The position numbers and the translations under genes were made by a program. 64,000 nucleotides of DNA from Bartonella schoenbuchensis R1 (lineage in GTDB: Bacteria > Pseudomonadota > Alphaproteobacteria > Rhizobiales > Rhizobiaceae). The notes under the pieces are model-generated. The model ran no database searches. It was not told the DNA's origin and worked only from the letters and a program-made list of their open reading frames with translations. Every line of letters starts with the position of its first letter. Within the stretch, counting starts at the first letter, position 1. Location of the stretch: NCBI RefSeq assembly GCF_002022685.1, contig NZ_CP019789.1, positions 1,559,001 to 1,623,000 on the forward strand, written 5' to 3'. Shown one piece after another: positions 53,423 through 61,743 of the stretch.

Positions 53423-54157
53423 TTAAGTGGCAGCAACACCAAAAATTTGTTGCAATGCATTTTTAAACCACTGGCGCAAAGCTTTGTCATACATTAAACG
53501 CCCTTGTAAATGTGCATAGGCAGGTTGGGCACCTTTTTTAGTCAATTTTTTAGCTGAACGCACCACCCAATGCTGCATCATAGCCCGTGTTAATTCAGCA
53601 TGAAACTGCAAACCCCACGCATTATTTCCATAACGAAAAGCTTGTACAGGGTATGTTTGACCACTTGCTAAAAGAACTGCCTCTTTAGGTAAATCATAAA
53701 TACCTTCATCATGAAAATGATAAACCATTTCAGGCCAATCCATAATCGCTCTACCTTGAGGTGTTGCTTCTAGTGGATACCAACCAACTTCAACAATTTT
53801 GTCACTTCTCGCACAAACACGCCCACCAAGATTTTGCGCTAACATTTGTGCTCCAAGACAAATACCTAAAAAAGGTTTATTTTCTTTCATGGATAAAGAA
53901 ATCCAATTAATTTCTTCACGAATATACGCTTCCCTGTCATTGACACTCATCGGGCCACCTAAAATGACAACACCTGCGTAATGTTCCAATGTATCGGGAA
54001 GCTTTTGTCCTGCAATAGGGCAATAAGTATCAAGAACAAAACCGTTTTGTTGCAGAAATTGTCCCAAGCGGCCAATGCATGGAGATTGACGATGTAAAAC
54101 CACTGCAATTCTTGGTTTTCTATTTGTTTGTTTTTTGCCAAGATACATTTTTGCCAA
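53423..54157 (-). CDS. Class I glutamine amidotransferase-like protein
   Basis: A free-standing GATase1 domain of 244 residues, related to the glutaminase part of GMP synthase. The nucleophile elbow is FLGICLGAQMLAQNLGG, oxyanion-side VVILGGPMSVNDREAYI, and the His-Glu pair lies in NAWGLQFHAELTRAM. HFHDEGIYDLPKEAVLLASG is typical of the COG0518 group. No synthetase domain is attached, so the substrate is unknown; some relatives hydrolyse gamma-glutamyl compounds. It is alone on its strand, 114 bp after hemY. Confidence 0.88.
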   Translation of the reverse strand: MAKMYLGKKQTNRKPRIAVVLHRQSPCIGRLGQFLQQNGFVLDTYCPIAGQKLPDTLEHYAGVVILGGPMSVNDREAYIREEINWISLSMKENKPFLGICLGAQMLAQNLGGRVCARSDKIVEVGWYPLEATPQGRAIMDWPEMVYHFHDEGIYDLPKEAVLLASGQTYPVQAFRYGNNAWGLQFHAELTRAMMQHWVVRSAKKLTKKGAQPAYAHLQGRLMYDKALRQWFKNALQQIFGVAAT

Positions 54158-54271
54158 AAAATTTCTTTTTAGTTATTATTGCAGCAATATAGTTTAACTA
54201 CGCGCTTCCAAAGAACAAGAAAATAATTTCTTGTCAACAAAGTTTACTCTAAATTTTTCTCTTTAAAATAT

Positions 54272-55815
54272 TTAAAATAATTGAAATTTCTTTTTTGATG
54301 CAGAAACCTTTTTTTTCGTTGTTTTAACGTTTGAGTCATCAACATCTAAATGGATCTGATTGAGTGTTTCTTCATCCTGCTTGTTTGTGTAAACCTCAAA
54401 GGGGCTGTCACTTTCTTTAGGTGGACATTTGCTTAAGAGATTATCCTTAAAAGCTATTTCAGTAACATTTTGTTTGTCTTCTTTTTTCAGTACAATGTCA
54501 TCAGCTTCTAATGTCAAAGGAAACCGACGAGGAGGTGCTTTCCATTCAAAACAGCCCAATCGCCCACTTATTGGAGAAACCGCTGACCAAGAAGAAAAAA
54601 GAGTATTATCACAAATCCATGTTGGATCACGTTCTGCATTGCGTGCTAAAGAGAGCCACTGATGCACTAACCCCTGATCATTTCCTTGTACCTCTTCAAT
54701 ATCTGCTAACAACAAATACACACTTTCACGGGGTGATAATTTAGTGCTTTTTTTGCTTGTTCTCTTGCTAACGTTAACTCACCTGCATCTAAAGCAGCTT
54801 TAGCAATAAGAAAGGCTGATTCAAAAGTGTTTTTATTATAAGAAGCCAGTTTTTTAGCTTTTTTCAAACGTCCAACAGCTCTTTCTTCTCTGCCAAGATA
54901 AAGTGCTCCAAAATCAGGATGAGGATCCTTCTTCCAAGCCTCAATGATTATTTTATCAGCCTTGCGGGTTTCATTTAATTTATAAAGAATACCAGCTGTT
55001 ATAACCGTTATCGGTCCAAAATCAGGTACCAACTTATGTGCTTTTAAAATAGCGCTACGTGCTTTTACAGGATGGATTTTAAAGACATGAAGCGCCTTTC
55101 CACTCAATAACAGAGCATGGGTATGATTGCGCTCTGCAGTCAAACGGGCAGAGCGTGGTAAAGCTTTTTGCACTTTTTCAAAAACATCCAGTGCTTCATC
55201 CCATTGCCCCTCAGCACTCAATCGATCAAGCACAGCCTGATGAGCCCACACAAGTGATGGTGATAAAGTAAACGCCTCTTGTGCATAGTGCTGTGCTGCT
55301 TCATAAGTTTTCGTATCCATAGCCTCACGAAACAAACCATAAAGCCCAGCAAGTTTTGTTGATTTCTTTTGTCTCATCTCCTCATAGAGGTGAATGGCGC
55401 GAATAGAATCTTTTTGCAAAACCAGAGTTTGAGCTTGTAAAAGTTTTATTAACGGTTCACAATTTTCTTCAAGATACTTTAACGCCCGTGTCTCCATTTT
55501 TTGTGCTGTTAGATGGTCACCAATAAAGGCTGCAAGAAGGCCTTGTGAAAGGGCTTCACGACCACGTCTTTGACGGCGTGTATAAAAATAATTGTAAAAA
55601 GCCCCAGGTGCAAAACAAACAACATACAAAAGTCCCCATAAAATCCCCAAAAATACAATAAATGTACTTAAAAAAGCTAACAATGAAATAGATAATCGCG
55701 TGTGCATAAATGTTATGGTCACAACACTATTATGACTAGCAACCCACCCAAAAGCTGCACCAAGAACACAAACAACAAAAATATAAATAAAAACACGTAT
55801 CATTCTTGGCCCCAT
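54272..55815 (-). CDS. hemY: HemY-like TPR membrane protein (probable sequencing frameshift)
   Basis: COG3898/HemY_N family, not protoporphyrinogen oxidase. Two N-terminal helices (VFIYIFVVCVLGAAFGWVAS; LLAFLSTFIVFLGILWGLLY) precede a long TPR-rich helical domain. The frame breaks after ALNYHP at a four-base G run (54730-54733, plus strand). A fifth base gives HPRESVYLLLADIEE and 514 residues, ending in a Lys-rich tail. ATG 55815 directly follows the TAA of the mitofilin-like gene. E. coli HemY assists late heme synthesis, yet neighbouring hemC/hemD are absent here, so its role in this organism is open. Confidence 0.88.
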
Positions 55816-57002
55816 TTACATTTTTATAGCCTTAGAAGATCCTTGTTGCACAAAAATCAGTAATTGCTGAAAAACACGTTGAACAGTTAAATGCCGTTTT
55901 AACTGCTGCATAAAATCTACCGAAATATCCTGAGCACTTTGGGGTAATGTTTGCCACTCTGCTAAAGCCTTTTCGTAATCTCCAACTTGAATGGCCATTT
56001 CCATCCGCGCTACAATCGCACCTACCGTCACACCTTCCACATTTCCAACTGGCCGTAAAACAAATAAACTTTTTATCCAGGCCCAAATGTGTGCAAAAAA
56101 ACCAGCATCTGGTGCAACAATATTTTGTTGCCCAACAATCGTATCTGCAATACTAGAAAAATCAGCCGCAAGCTTAGCAGTGCTTGGAAGACCTGCATTT
56201 GCCGTTTCTTGCAAAAGATCAAGCCCAGAAACTGAAGGTGAAAAACGCTGTATTATTTCCAATTCATTGGCATAAGGTTCACCCCGATCGACTGCATTTT
56301 TAAAGCATTAATCGCCATTAAAAATTCAGGGTCTATTCCCCCTTTTGCATCACTCTTAGCAGCAATTTCTTCTCGTAGAGTGTCTATTTGTTGCTTTAAT
56401 GCAGCAAAATCATTTGTATTGCCCTGCCCAGCTAATAAAGCTTCATGAATAGCGTGTGAGATTGCAACTAAATTTTGTATATTCTCTTCAAGAGCATTAA
56501 CCTTTTTCTCTAAAGCCGCAAAAATTTCCTTACTTTCTTCTTGTGATGCCTCACCCCTTTGAAGAGACTTTTCACCTTGTGATGAAAAAATAGAAAAAGC
56601 CGTCTTTAATGCATCAAGTTCTTGGATAATATGATGCAATTGCCGCGTTGTTTCTTCAGCTTGGCTTTTTGCAATTTCAGCAATCTGTAAAGCTTGCTCT
56701 CCCCTAATATGCTCGCTTCTCAAAAAAGGAGAAAGAAAACCCGCCCATTGCATTCCTATCCAAAAACTTAAGGTGATAAAACTGCCAACAACTATTAAAA
56801 TCAATGAATGAAACCAAGCAATACCAGGTGCCTTCCTTTCTTTTGCTTTTTGTTTGCTTTGTGTTTCTTTTGTCATTGATTCTGCTGAGTTTTGTGTTTC
56901 TTGCTCTAAATCACAATCTATCACATCACACTCAATTACAGGTGTTTTACGGTTAGTACCGGTATAATGTGGTTTTGCTCTGGGTTTTGAAAATTTTGCC
57001 AT
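55816..57002 (-). CDS. Mitofilin-like inner-membrane coiled-coil protein (probable sequencing frameshift)
   Basis: COG4223 protein, the alphaproteobacterial relative of mitochondrial Mic60, implicated in membrane architecture and envelope contact. It has a charged cytoplasmic N-tail, a single membrane segment (HSLILIVVGSFITLSFWIGM), a long periplasmic coiled coil (about residues 105-230) and a C-terminal helical domain (PSTAKLAADFSSIADTIVGQ; YEKALAEWQTLPQSAQDI). The frame breaks at a five-base T run (56297-56301); one extra base gives ALKNAVDRGEPYANELEIIQ and 395 residues. I chose ATG 57002 (GGGAGAAAAGAG upstream) over ATG 57026. It is coupled to hemY. Confidence 0.88.
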
Positions 57003-57725
57003 AAATGTCTCTTTTCTCCCGCTCATTTTTATTATAAAATAACAAAATGAAAGAAACTTTAAAAAAGCTAAGCATTGATTGAATATCTCGCTTTTTAAGT
57101 ATTTTTACTCAATTTTTCTTAACTCACAAGCCAGATATTTCAATTAAACTAAATATTTTAATAGCCTATCTTTCCGCAAGTACACTTAATATTTTAGAGA
57201 AAAAGTCTTGGAAGTACATCAAAACTGATGTTTAAAAAAAATCCTTAAAAATTGTTGATTATAAACAGTAAATGCAACAACTCCAATGTGCAGTCACTTA
57301 TTGTTAAAGCAGTCACTCATTATCAAAAAATTAAAAAACACATCAATTTTGGGATAAACAACATCAAGTGTGCTAAAAACCTAATTGTAAAAAACTTTCT
57401 AAGGTTTAACGCTGCCAACCTCTCACACTTACATCATATAGCTTGTACATCATATGGTTTGACTACAAAAATTCCAAGAACTGGTTAGCGAACATGACTT
57501 ACCACATTTTAAAATGCATCCTATACTAAACATTCTATTTTTGTTGAATTTTCAAATGGAGCAATCCATCACTGACGACACCCCATAGACCATATCCAGA
57601 TGCATTGTCTCTCATATACCTTATATTTCTCTCATACACCTTATATTTTAACAGAACTCTTTGCATCCCTCTTGATCCGTGATACCCACTACATGAAAAA
57701 TCTTTCAACATAAGGTTATCCTGCA
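57003..57725. other. Gene-poor region where hemC/hemD commonly lie in relatives
   Basis: 723 bp between the mitofilin-like gene and tsaD. In many Rhizobiales hemC and hemD occupy this place, reading with mitofilin-hemY and divergent from tsaD. I find no frame resembling either. The small frames here (57252-57488 plus; 57535-57750 minus) have no recognisable domain. The region must contain the promoters of tsaD and the mitofilin-hemY unit. A 20-bp tandem repeat lies at 57608-57647. Confidence 0.5.
57608..57647. repeat. 20-bp tandem duplication upstream of tsaD
   Basis: TCTCTCATATACCTTATATT and TCTCTCATACACCTTATATT stand head to tail with one mismatch, about 80 bp before tsaD. It could affect the tsaD promoter or be neutral. 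Confidence 0.7.
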
Positions 57726-58819
57726 ATGCGTCTATTGGGAATAGAAACAAGCTGTGATGAAACTGCTGCTGCTATTATTGAGCACAACAGTAATGGAAAA
57801 AGTCGTATTCTTTCCAATATCGTTTGGAGCCAAATTGAACATCACGCACCTTATGGTGGCGTTGTTCCCGAAATTGCTGCGCGTGCTCATGTTGAAATTC
57901 TTGATAGCTTGATTCTTAAAGCGCTTACACAAGCTAATATAAAGTTGAAAGATATTGATGCTATTGCAGCCACAAGTGGCCCTGGTCTGATTGGGGGCTT
58001 TTAGTGGGACTTATGAGTGCAAAAGCATTAGCTCTTGCTACCGGAAAACCTTTTATTGCTGTCAATCATCTAGAAGGGCACGCTTTAACAGCACTCATGA
58101 CTCATGATATAAATTTTCCCTATTTATTGCTCCTAGTCTCAGGCGGTCATACACAAACCATTCTTGTCCACGGGATAGGAAATTACCAACGCTTAGGAAC
58201 AACCATTGATGATGCCTTGGGAGAAGCCTTTGATAAAACTGCAAATCTTTTAGGTCTTCCTTACCCTGGTGGTCCAGCTCTTGAAAAAGCCGCGCTATTA
58301 GGAGATAAAAATCGCATCTCTCTCCCACGACCTTTAAAAGGTGAAAAACGGTTAGATTTTTCTTTTTCCGGTCTAAAAACTGCTGTTCGCAAAGCCGCAA
58401 CAACAATGGCTCCTTTAACACAGCGCGATATTGCTGACATCGCTGCAAGTTTTCAAGCAGCAGTCATTGATACATTGCAAGATCGTGTTAGTTTAGCTTT
58501 GCAATATTTTACCCACCACTATCCTCTTTCTCATCAGAAAGAATGCCGCCCCCCTGCCTTGGTTGTTGCAGGTGGAGTATCAGCCAATCAAGCCATTCGT
58601 TTAAGCTTGCAAGAGCTGGCTTGCCAACATGGTTTTGAATTTATTGCTCCCCCCCCTTCTTTGTGCACAGACAATGCTGCAATGATTGCTTTTGCCGGTG
58701 CAAAACGCATAGAACAGGGGCAAACAAGCCCTCTTGATATTGCCCCTCGCTCACGCTGGCCGTTGGATGAAAAAGCACCCCCCTTAATCGGTACAGGACG
58801 GAGAGGAGCAAAAGTTTGA
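57726..58819 (+). CDS. tsaD: tRNA t6A threonylcarbamoyltransferase TsaD (probable sequencing frameshift)
   Basis: Transfers threonylcarbamoyl to A37 of ANN-decoding tRNAs with TsaB/TsaE. It begins [20 protein letters not shown]; iron ligands lie in [20 protein letters not shown], where HxxxxxH-type His residues sit, and [12 protein letters not shown]-site segments are [32 protein letters not shown] and [15 protein letters not shown]. The frame breaks at [10 protein letters not shown], either in the five-base G run (57993-57997) or the following four-base T run. One extra base gives [13 protein letters not shown] (or GGFLVGL) and 364 residues. TsaD is essential in most bacteria, so a base-calling error is the best explanation. 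Confidence 0.95.
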
Positions 58820-58928
58820 GAATATAATCCCTATGGCTAAAATCTTTCCAACACTTATTTATAAAATTAAACGCAAAAACAAAACACAGTGCATACAAAA
58901 AAACACAGTTCATAAAAAGGGAGGCTAA

Positions 58929-59363
58929 ATGGCTTATTGGCTTTTTAAATCTGAACCTCAAAAATGGTCGTGGGCCATGCAAAAGCAAAAAGGCGCACAC
59001 GGCGAACAATGGGATGGTGTACGCAACTATCAAGCGCGCAATAATATGCGTGCCATGAAATATGGTGATAAAGGATTCTTCTATCATTCCAACAAAGGGT
59101 TAGAAATAGTAGGCATTGTAGAAGTATGTGCACAAGCACATCCTGATTCGACAACTTCTGATCCACGCTGGGAATGTGTAGATATTCGTGCCCTTTGTGA
59201 TATGCCAAATCCTGTTTCATTAAAACAAATCAAAGCTAATCCAAAATTAAAAAACATGGCACTGGTTAAAACCATGCGCTTATCAGTACAACCTGTCACA
59301 GAAGATGAGTGGAAAGAAGTTTGCTCTATGGGTGGGCTTAAACCAGAAATGCTTTTAACCTAA
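58929..59363 (+). CDS. EVE domain protein
   Basis: A 144-residue single EVE (PUA-like) domain: MAYWLFKSEPQKWSW, the core QWDGVRNYQARNNMRAMKYG, FYHSNKGLEIVGIVEV and DPRWECVDIRAL. EVE domains bind modified bases, and relatives of this stand-alone type bind modified cytosines in vitro. A GGGAGG site precedes ATG 58929. The stop overlaps the end of the convergent L,D-transpeptidase gene by 9 bp. In several Rhizobiales gpsA lies between tsaD and this gene; here the gap is only about 110 bp. Confidence 0.9.
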   Translation: MAYWLFKSEPQKWSWAMQKQKGAHGEQWDGVRNYQARNNMRAMKYGDKGFFYHSNKGLEIVGIVEVCAQAHPDSTTSDPRWECVDIRALCDMPNPVSLKQIKANPKLKNMALVKTMRLSVQPVTEDEWKEVCSMGGLKPEMLLT

Positions 59364-59918
59364 AACAACAATTCTTGTCCGCCAATTAATATAGGGTAAG
59401 AGACGTTCCATATCACGGCGGGAAAGTGCAATACATCCTTCTGTTGGGGCATAATTGTCCCGTGCTAAATGCATAAAAATAGCGCTTCCTCTTTCCATTT
59501 TACGCTGTGTGCTATTCCAATCTAGAATAAGGCCAATCGCGTAAAGGCCATCTTCACGGTGCATTTTTTCAGCACTTTTAGGGTAAGGAAGGTGAACCAA
59601 ACGATTATAATTAGCATCACCACTAGCATCACACCAACCATCTTGTGCGCGAATACGATGAAAAGGCAAAACTGAACGTGGAAAAGGACGATAAAAATTA
59701 TCGCGAAATCCTCCTAAACAACGCATATTTGCCAAAGGCGTAGCACCATCACCTTCGCGCTTATAAGGGGAAATACCGCCTCGCCCTAAAGCACAAAAAA
59801 AACGATGCTGACCAGCACAAAGAATACCCCGTGTATGGACACCTGCTTGTCGACGGATGACCATAAAACCAACAAAAGTTTGTTTTTTATAGCATTTCTT
59901 TTTTAATTCTACTTGCAT
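59355..59918 (-). CDS. L,D-transpeptidase catalytic domain (YkuD-like) protein
   Basis: COG3786-type protein of 187 residues. The catalytic motif is HLARDNYAPTEGCIALSRRD, with His and the Cys nucleophile in EGCIAL. Upstream are ALGRGGISPYKREGDGATPL and YNRLVHLPY. Such enzymes make or alter 3-3 peptidoglycan cross-links or anchor lipoproteins to peptidoglycan. No signal peptide is visible, so export or a cytosolic role is unclear. The start could be ATG 59918 or ATG 59864; relatives usually begin near the latter (MVIRRQAG). It is divergent from cenR, 67 bp away. Confidence 0.86.
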   Translation of the reverse strand: MQVELKKKCYKKQTFVGFMVIRRQAGVHTRGILCAGQHRFFCALGRGGISPYKREGDGATPLANMRCLGGFRDNFYRPFPRSVLPFHRIRAQDGWCDASGDANYNRLVHLPYPKSAEKMHREDGLYAIGLILDWNSTQRKMERGSAIFMHLARDNYAPTEGCIALSRRDMERLLPYINWRTRIVVLG

Positions 59919-59985
59919 AAGATTTTATTTTCATGAAACTACTTTCCACAAAGTATAGCGCACATAGGCTTTATAAGGAAAAAAA

Positions 59986-60669
59986 ATGAACAGCTACACC
60001 CTTTTAATTGTTGAGGAAGAGGATGACTTGCGCTCTATTCTACTAGAACAATTGCAAATCCATGAAGAATTTGAAGTGCTCCAAGCAAAAACAGCCAAAG
60101 AAGGAATCGCAATAGCTCATAAAGAAAAAGTCGATCTTGCTATTTTTGATATTAAACTGCCTGATCTAGATGGTCGCGAAGCTGTAAAAAAATTACGCGA
60201 TCAAAAATTTCGTGCTCCCATTATTATGATAACTGACCATGACACAGATTGTGATACTTTTTTAAACCTCGAAGCAGGTGCTAATGACTATGTAACAAAA
60301 CCTTTTCGTTTTGCAGTATTGTTAGCGCGTATTCGAACTCAATTACATCAATATGAATACCATGAAGATGCAATTTTTCGTATTGGTTCTTACACTTTTA
60401 AACCTGGGCAAAAACTTCTTATTGATTGCCATGGCAATAAAATCCGCCTTACCGAAAAAGAAGCAGCAATTCTTAAATATCTTTATAACATGCGTAACAA
60501 AGTTGTAAGCCGCGAAACATTGCTGGAACATATTTGGGGCTATAATAAAAACATTGTCACCCACACATTAGAAACCCATATTTATCGTTTACGCAAAAAA
60601 ATTGAAAAAGACCCCTCTAATGCTCAGATCCTCGTCACAGATCAAAACGGCTATCGCCTTAATCTTTAA
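59986..60669 (+). CDS. cenR: OmpR-type response regulator CenR/OtpR
   Basis: A 227-residue response regulator closely matching the CenR (Caulobacter) / OtpR (Brucella) envelope regulator. The receiver domain has phospho-acceptor Asp55 (LAIFDIKLPDLDG), switch Thr83 and Lys105 (YVTKPF). The DNA-binding winged helix has IRLTEKEAAILKYLYNMRNK, EHIWGYNKNIVTHTLETHIY and RLRKKIEKDPSNAQILV. The acidic pocket reads VEEEDD where relatives usually have VEDEDD, so one Mg2+ ligand position is Glu rather than Asp. AAGGA precedes ATG 59986. The envelope-related L,D-transpeptidase gene is adjacent and divergent. Confidence 0.92.
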   Translation: MNSYTLLIVEEEDDLRSILLEQLQIHEEFEVLQAKTAKEGIAIAHKEKVDLAIFDIKLPDLDGREAVKKLRDQKFRAPIIMITDHDTDCDTFLNLEAGANDYVTKPFRFAVLLARIRTQLHQYEYHEDAIFRIGSYTFKPGQKLLIDCHGNKIRLTEKEAAILKYLYNMRNKVVSRETLLEHIWGYNKNIVTHTLETHIYRLRKKIEKDPSNAQILVTDQNGYRLNL

Positions 60670-60712
60670 AATTTTATGAGCAATGATTACCTTTCAAATA
60701 ATTCTAACATCA

Positions 60713-61474
60713 TCAACTTTTTTCTGAAACAAAATCAGATCCAGACAAGACATATCTCTCGCGAGCCTGTGGTGATAATGTAGGAATGAACACACGTCGT
60801 GATTGACGGCGTTGTATACTTATGCCTTGATAAATACGTTTGTGCGCCTGACACATTAAAAGCCCACCAAAATAAGGAAAAAGATGGCGTACAAATGGTC
60901 TATAGAAAAACGAAAACAACCGCGCTGTATAATTTAAGGAAGGTGTATAATATACAATTTCTTGCACAGGTCCGGATATAAAATTTGTTTCTTCAAATAA
61001 ACGAACAATTTGTTGGCGACTATAAGGTTCACCATAACCAAAAGGTGTACGATCATTGCGTGCCCAAAAACCGCTGCGATTGGGAACAATAACAATCAAA
61101 TGGCCATTAGGTGTCAAAACACGCCATATTTCTTTAAGAGTTTCGCGTGAATTTTCTGTATATTCAAGTGCATGTACCAATAAAACACAATCAATCGAAG
61201 CATCAGGAAGAGGTAAATCTTCTTCAAAAACAAGTGCTGTAGCAACCCTATCAGCACAAGGCCAGGGTAAAGCGCCCTGACTAGCGGGCATAAAAGCAAA
61301 ACAGTGTTTTGCACGCGTGCACAACACAGAAAGGTAAGGAACTGCATAACCAAAACCCATTACCCGCTTATCAGCAAGATTTGGCCAATAGAAATTCAAT
61401 TGGTCACAAATCGTCGTTTGCACCCGAAGACCAAGTGTAGAAGCATAAAAATCTTTGAGTGTAACTATATCCAA
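60713..61474 (-). CDS. Class I SAM-dependent methyltransferase (type 11)
   Basis: A 253-residue methyltransferase. Motif I is atypical (KRVMGFGYAVPYLSVL), with the acidic motif II replaced. Motif IV is LPLPDASIDCVLLVHALEYT, and motif V/VI lies in LTPNGHLIVIVPNRSGFWAR. The family is found beside gloB in Rhizobiales and has no known substrate. The C-terminal third (FSFFYRPFVRHLFPYFGGLL) is hydrophobic and may contact the membrane. Confidence 0.83.
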   Translation of the reverse strand: MDIVTLKDFYASTLGLRVQTTICDQLNFYWPNLADKRVMGFGYAVPYLSVLCTRAKHCFAFMPASQGALPWPCADRVATALVFEEDLPLPDASIDCVLLVHALEYTENSRETLKEIWRVLTPNGHLIVIVPNRSGFWARNDRTPFGYGEPYSRQQIVRLFEETNFISGPVQEIVYYTPSLNYTARLFSFFYRPFVRHLFPYFGGLLMCQAHKRIYQGISIQRRQSRRVFIPTLSPQARERYVLSGSDFVSEKS

Positions 61475-61743
61475 TTTACATTACCATGTAGAAACAAATA
61501 TCAAACGTTGCAGCCTTTTATAATCAACTTATATGGGTTTGCACCCCTTCCCCTCAAGAGCAAAAACTTTCACCTTCCACTTTTAACCAAAATAATTCAA
61601 AAACAAAGTAACATAAGTAAGAGGACACCACGGCATTATCACTTCATCAAAAGCACGGTTACTTTGCTGTGTTCTTTATTTTGAACGCATCTTACTTTAT
61701 AAAAATTTTTAATGCGCTTTTTCTAATATTGATTTAAATTTGA

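Noticed and set aside
54272..55815. hemY as protoporphyrinogen oxidase
   Set aside because: The sequence has two membrane helices and TPR-like repeats without an FAD fold, so it is the E. coli-type HemY, not the Bacillus-type oxidase.
57535..57750. 71-codon minus-strand frame upstream of tsaD
   Set aside because: It overlaps the tsaD start and the 20-bp tandem repeat, and shows no similarity to hemC or other known proteins.
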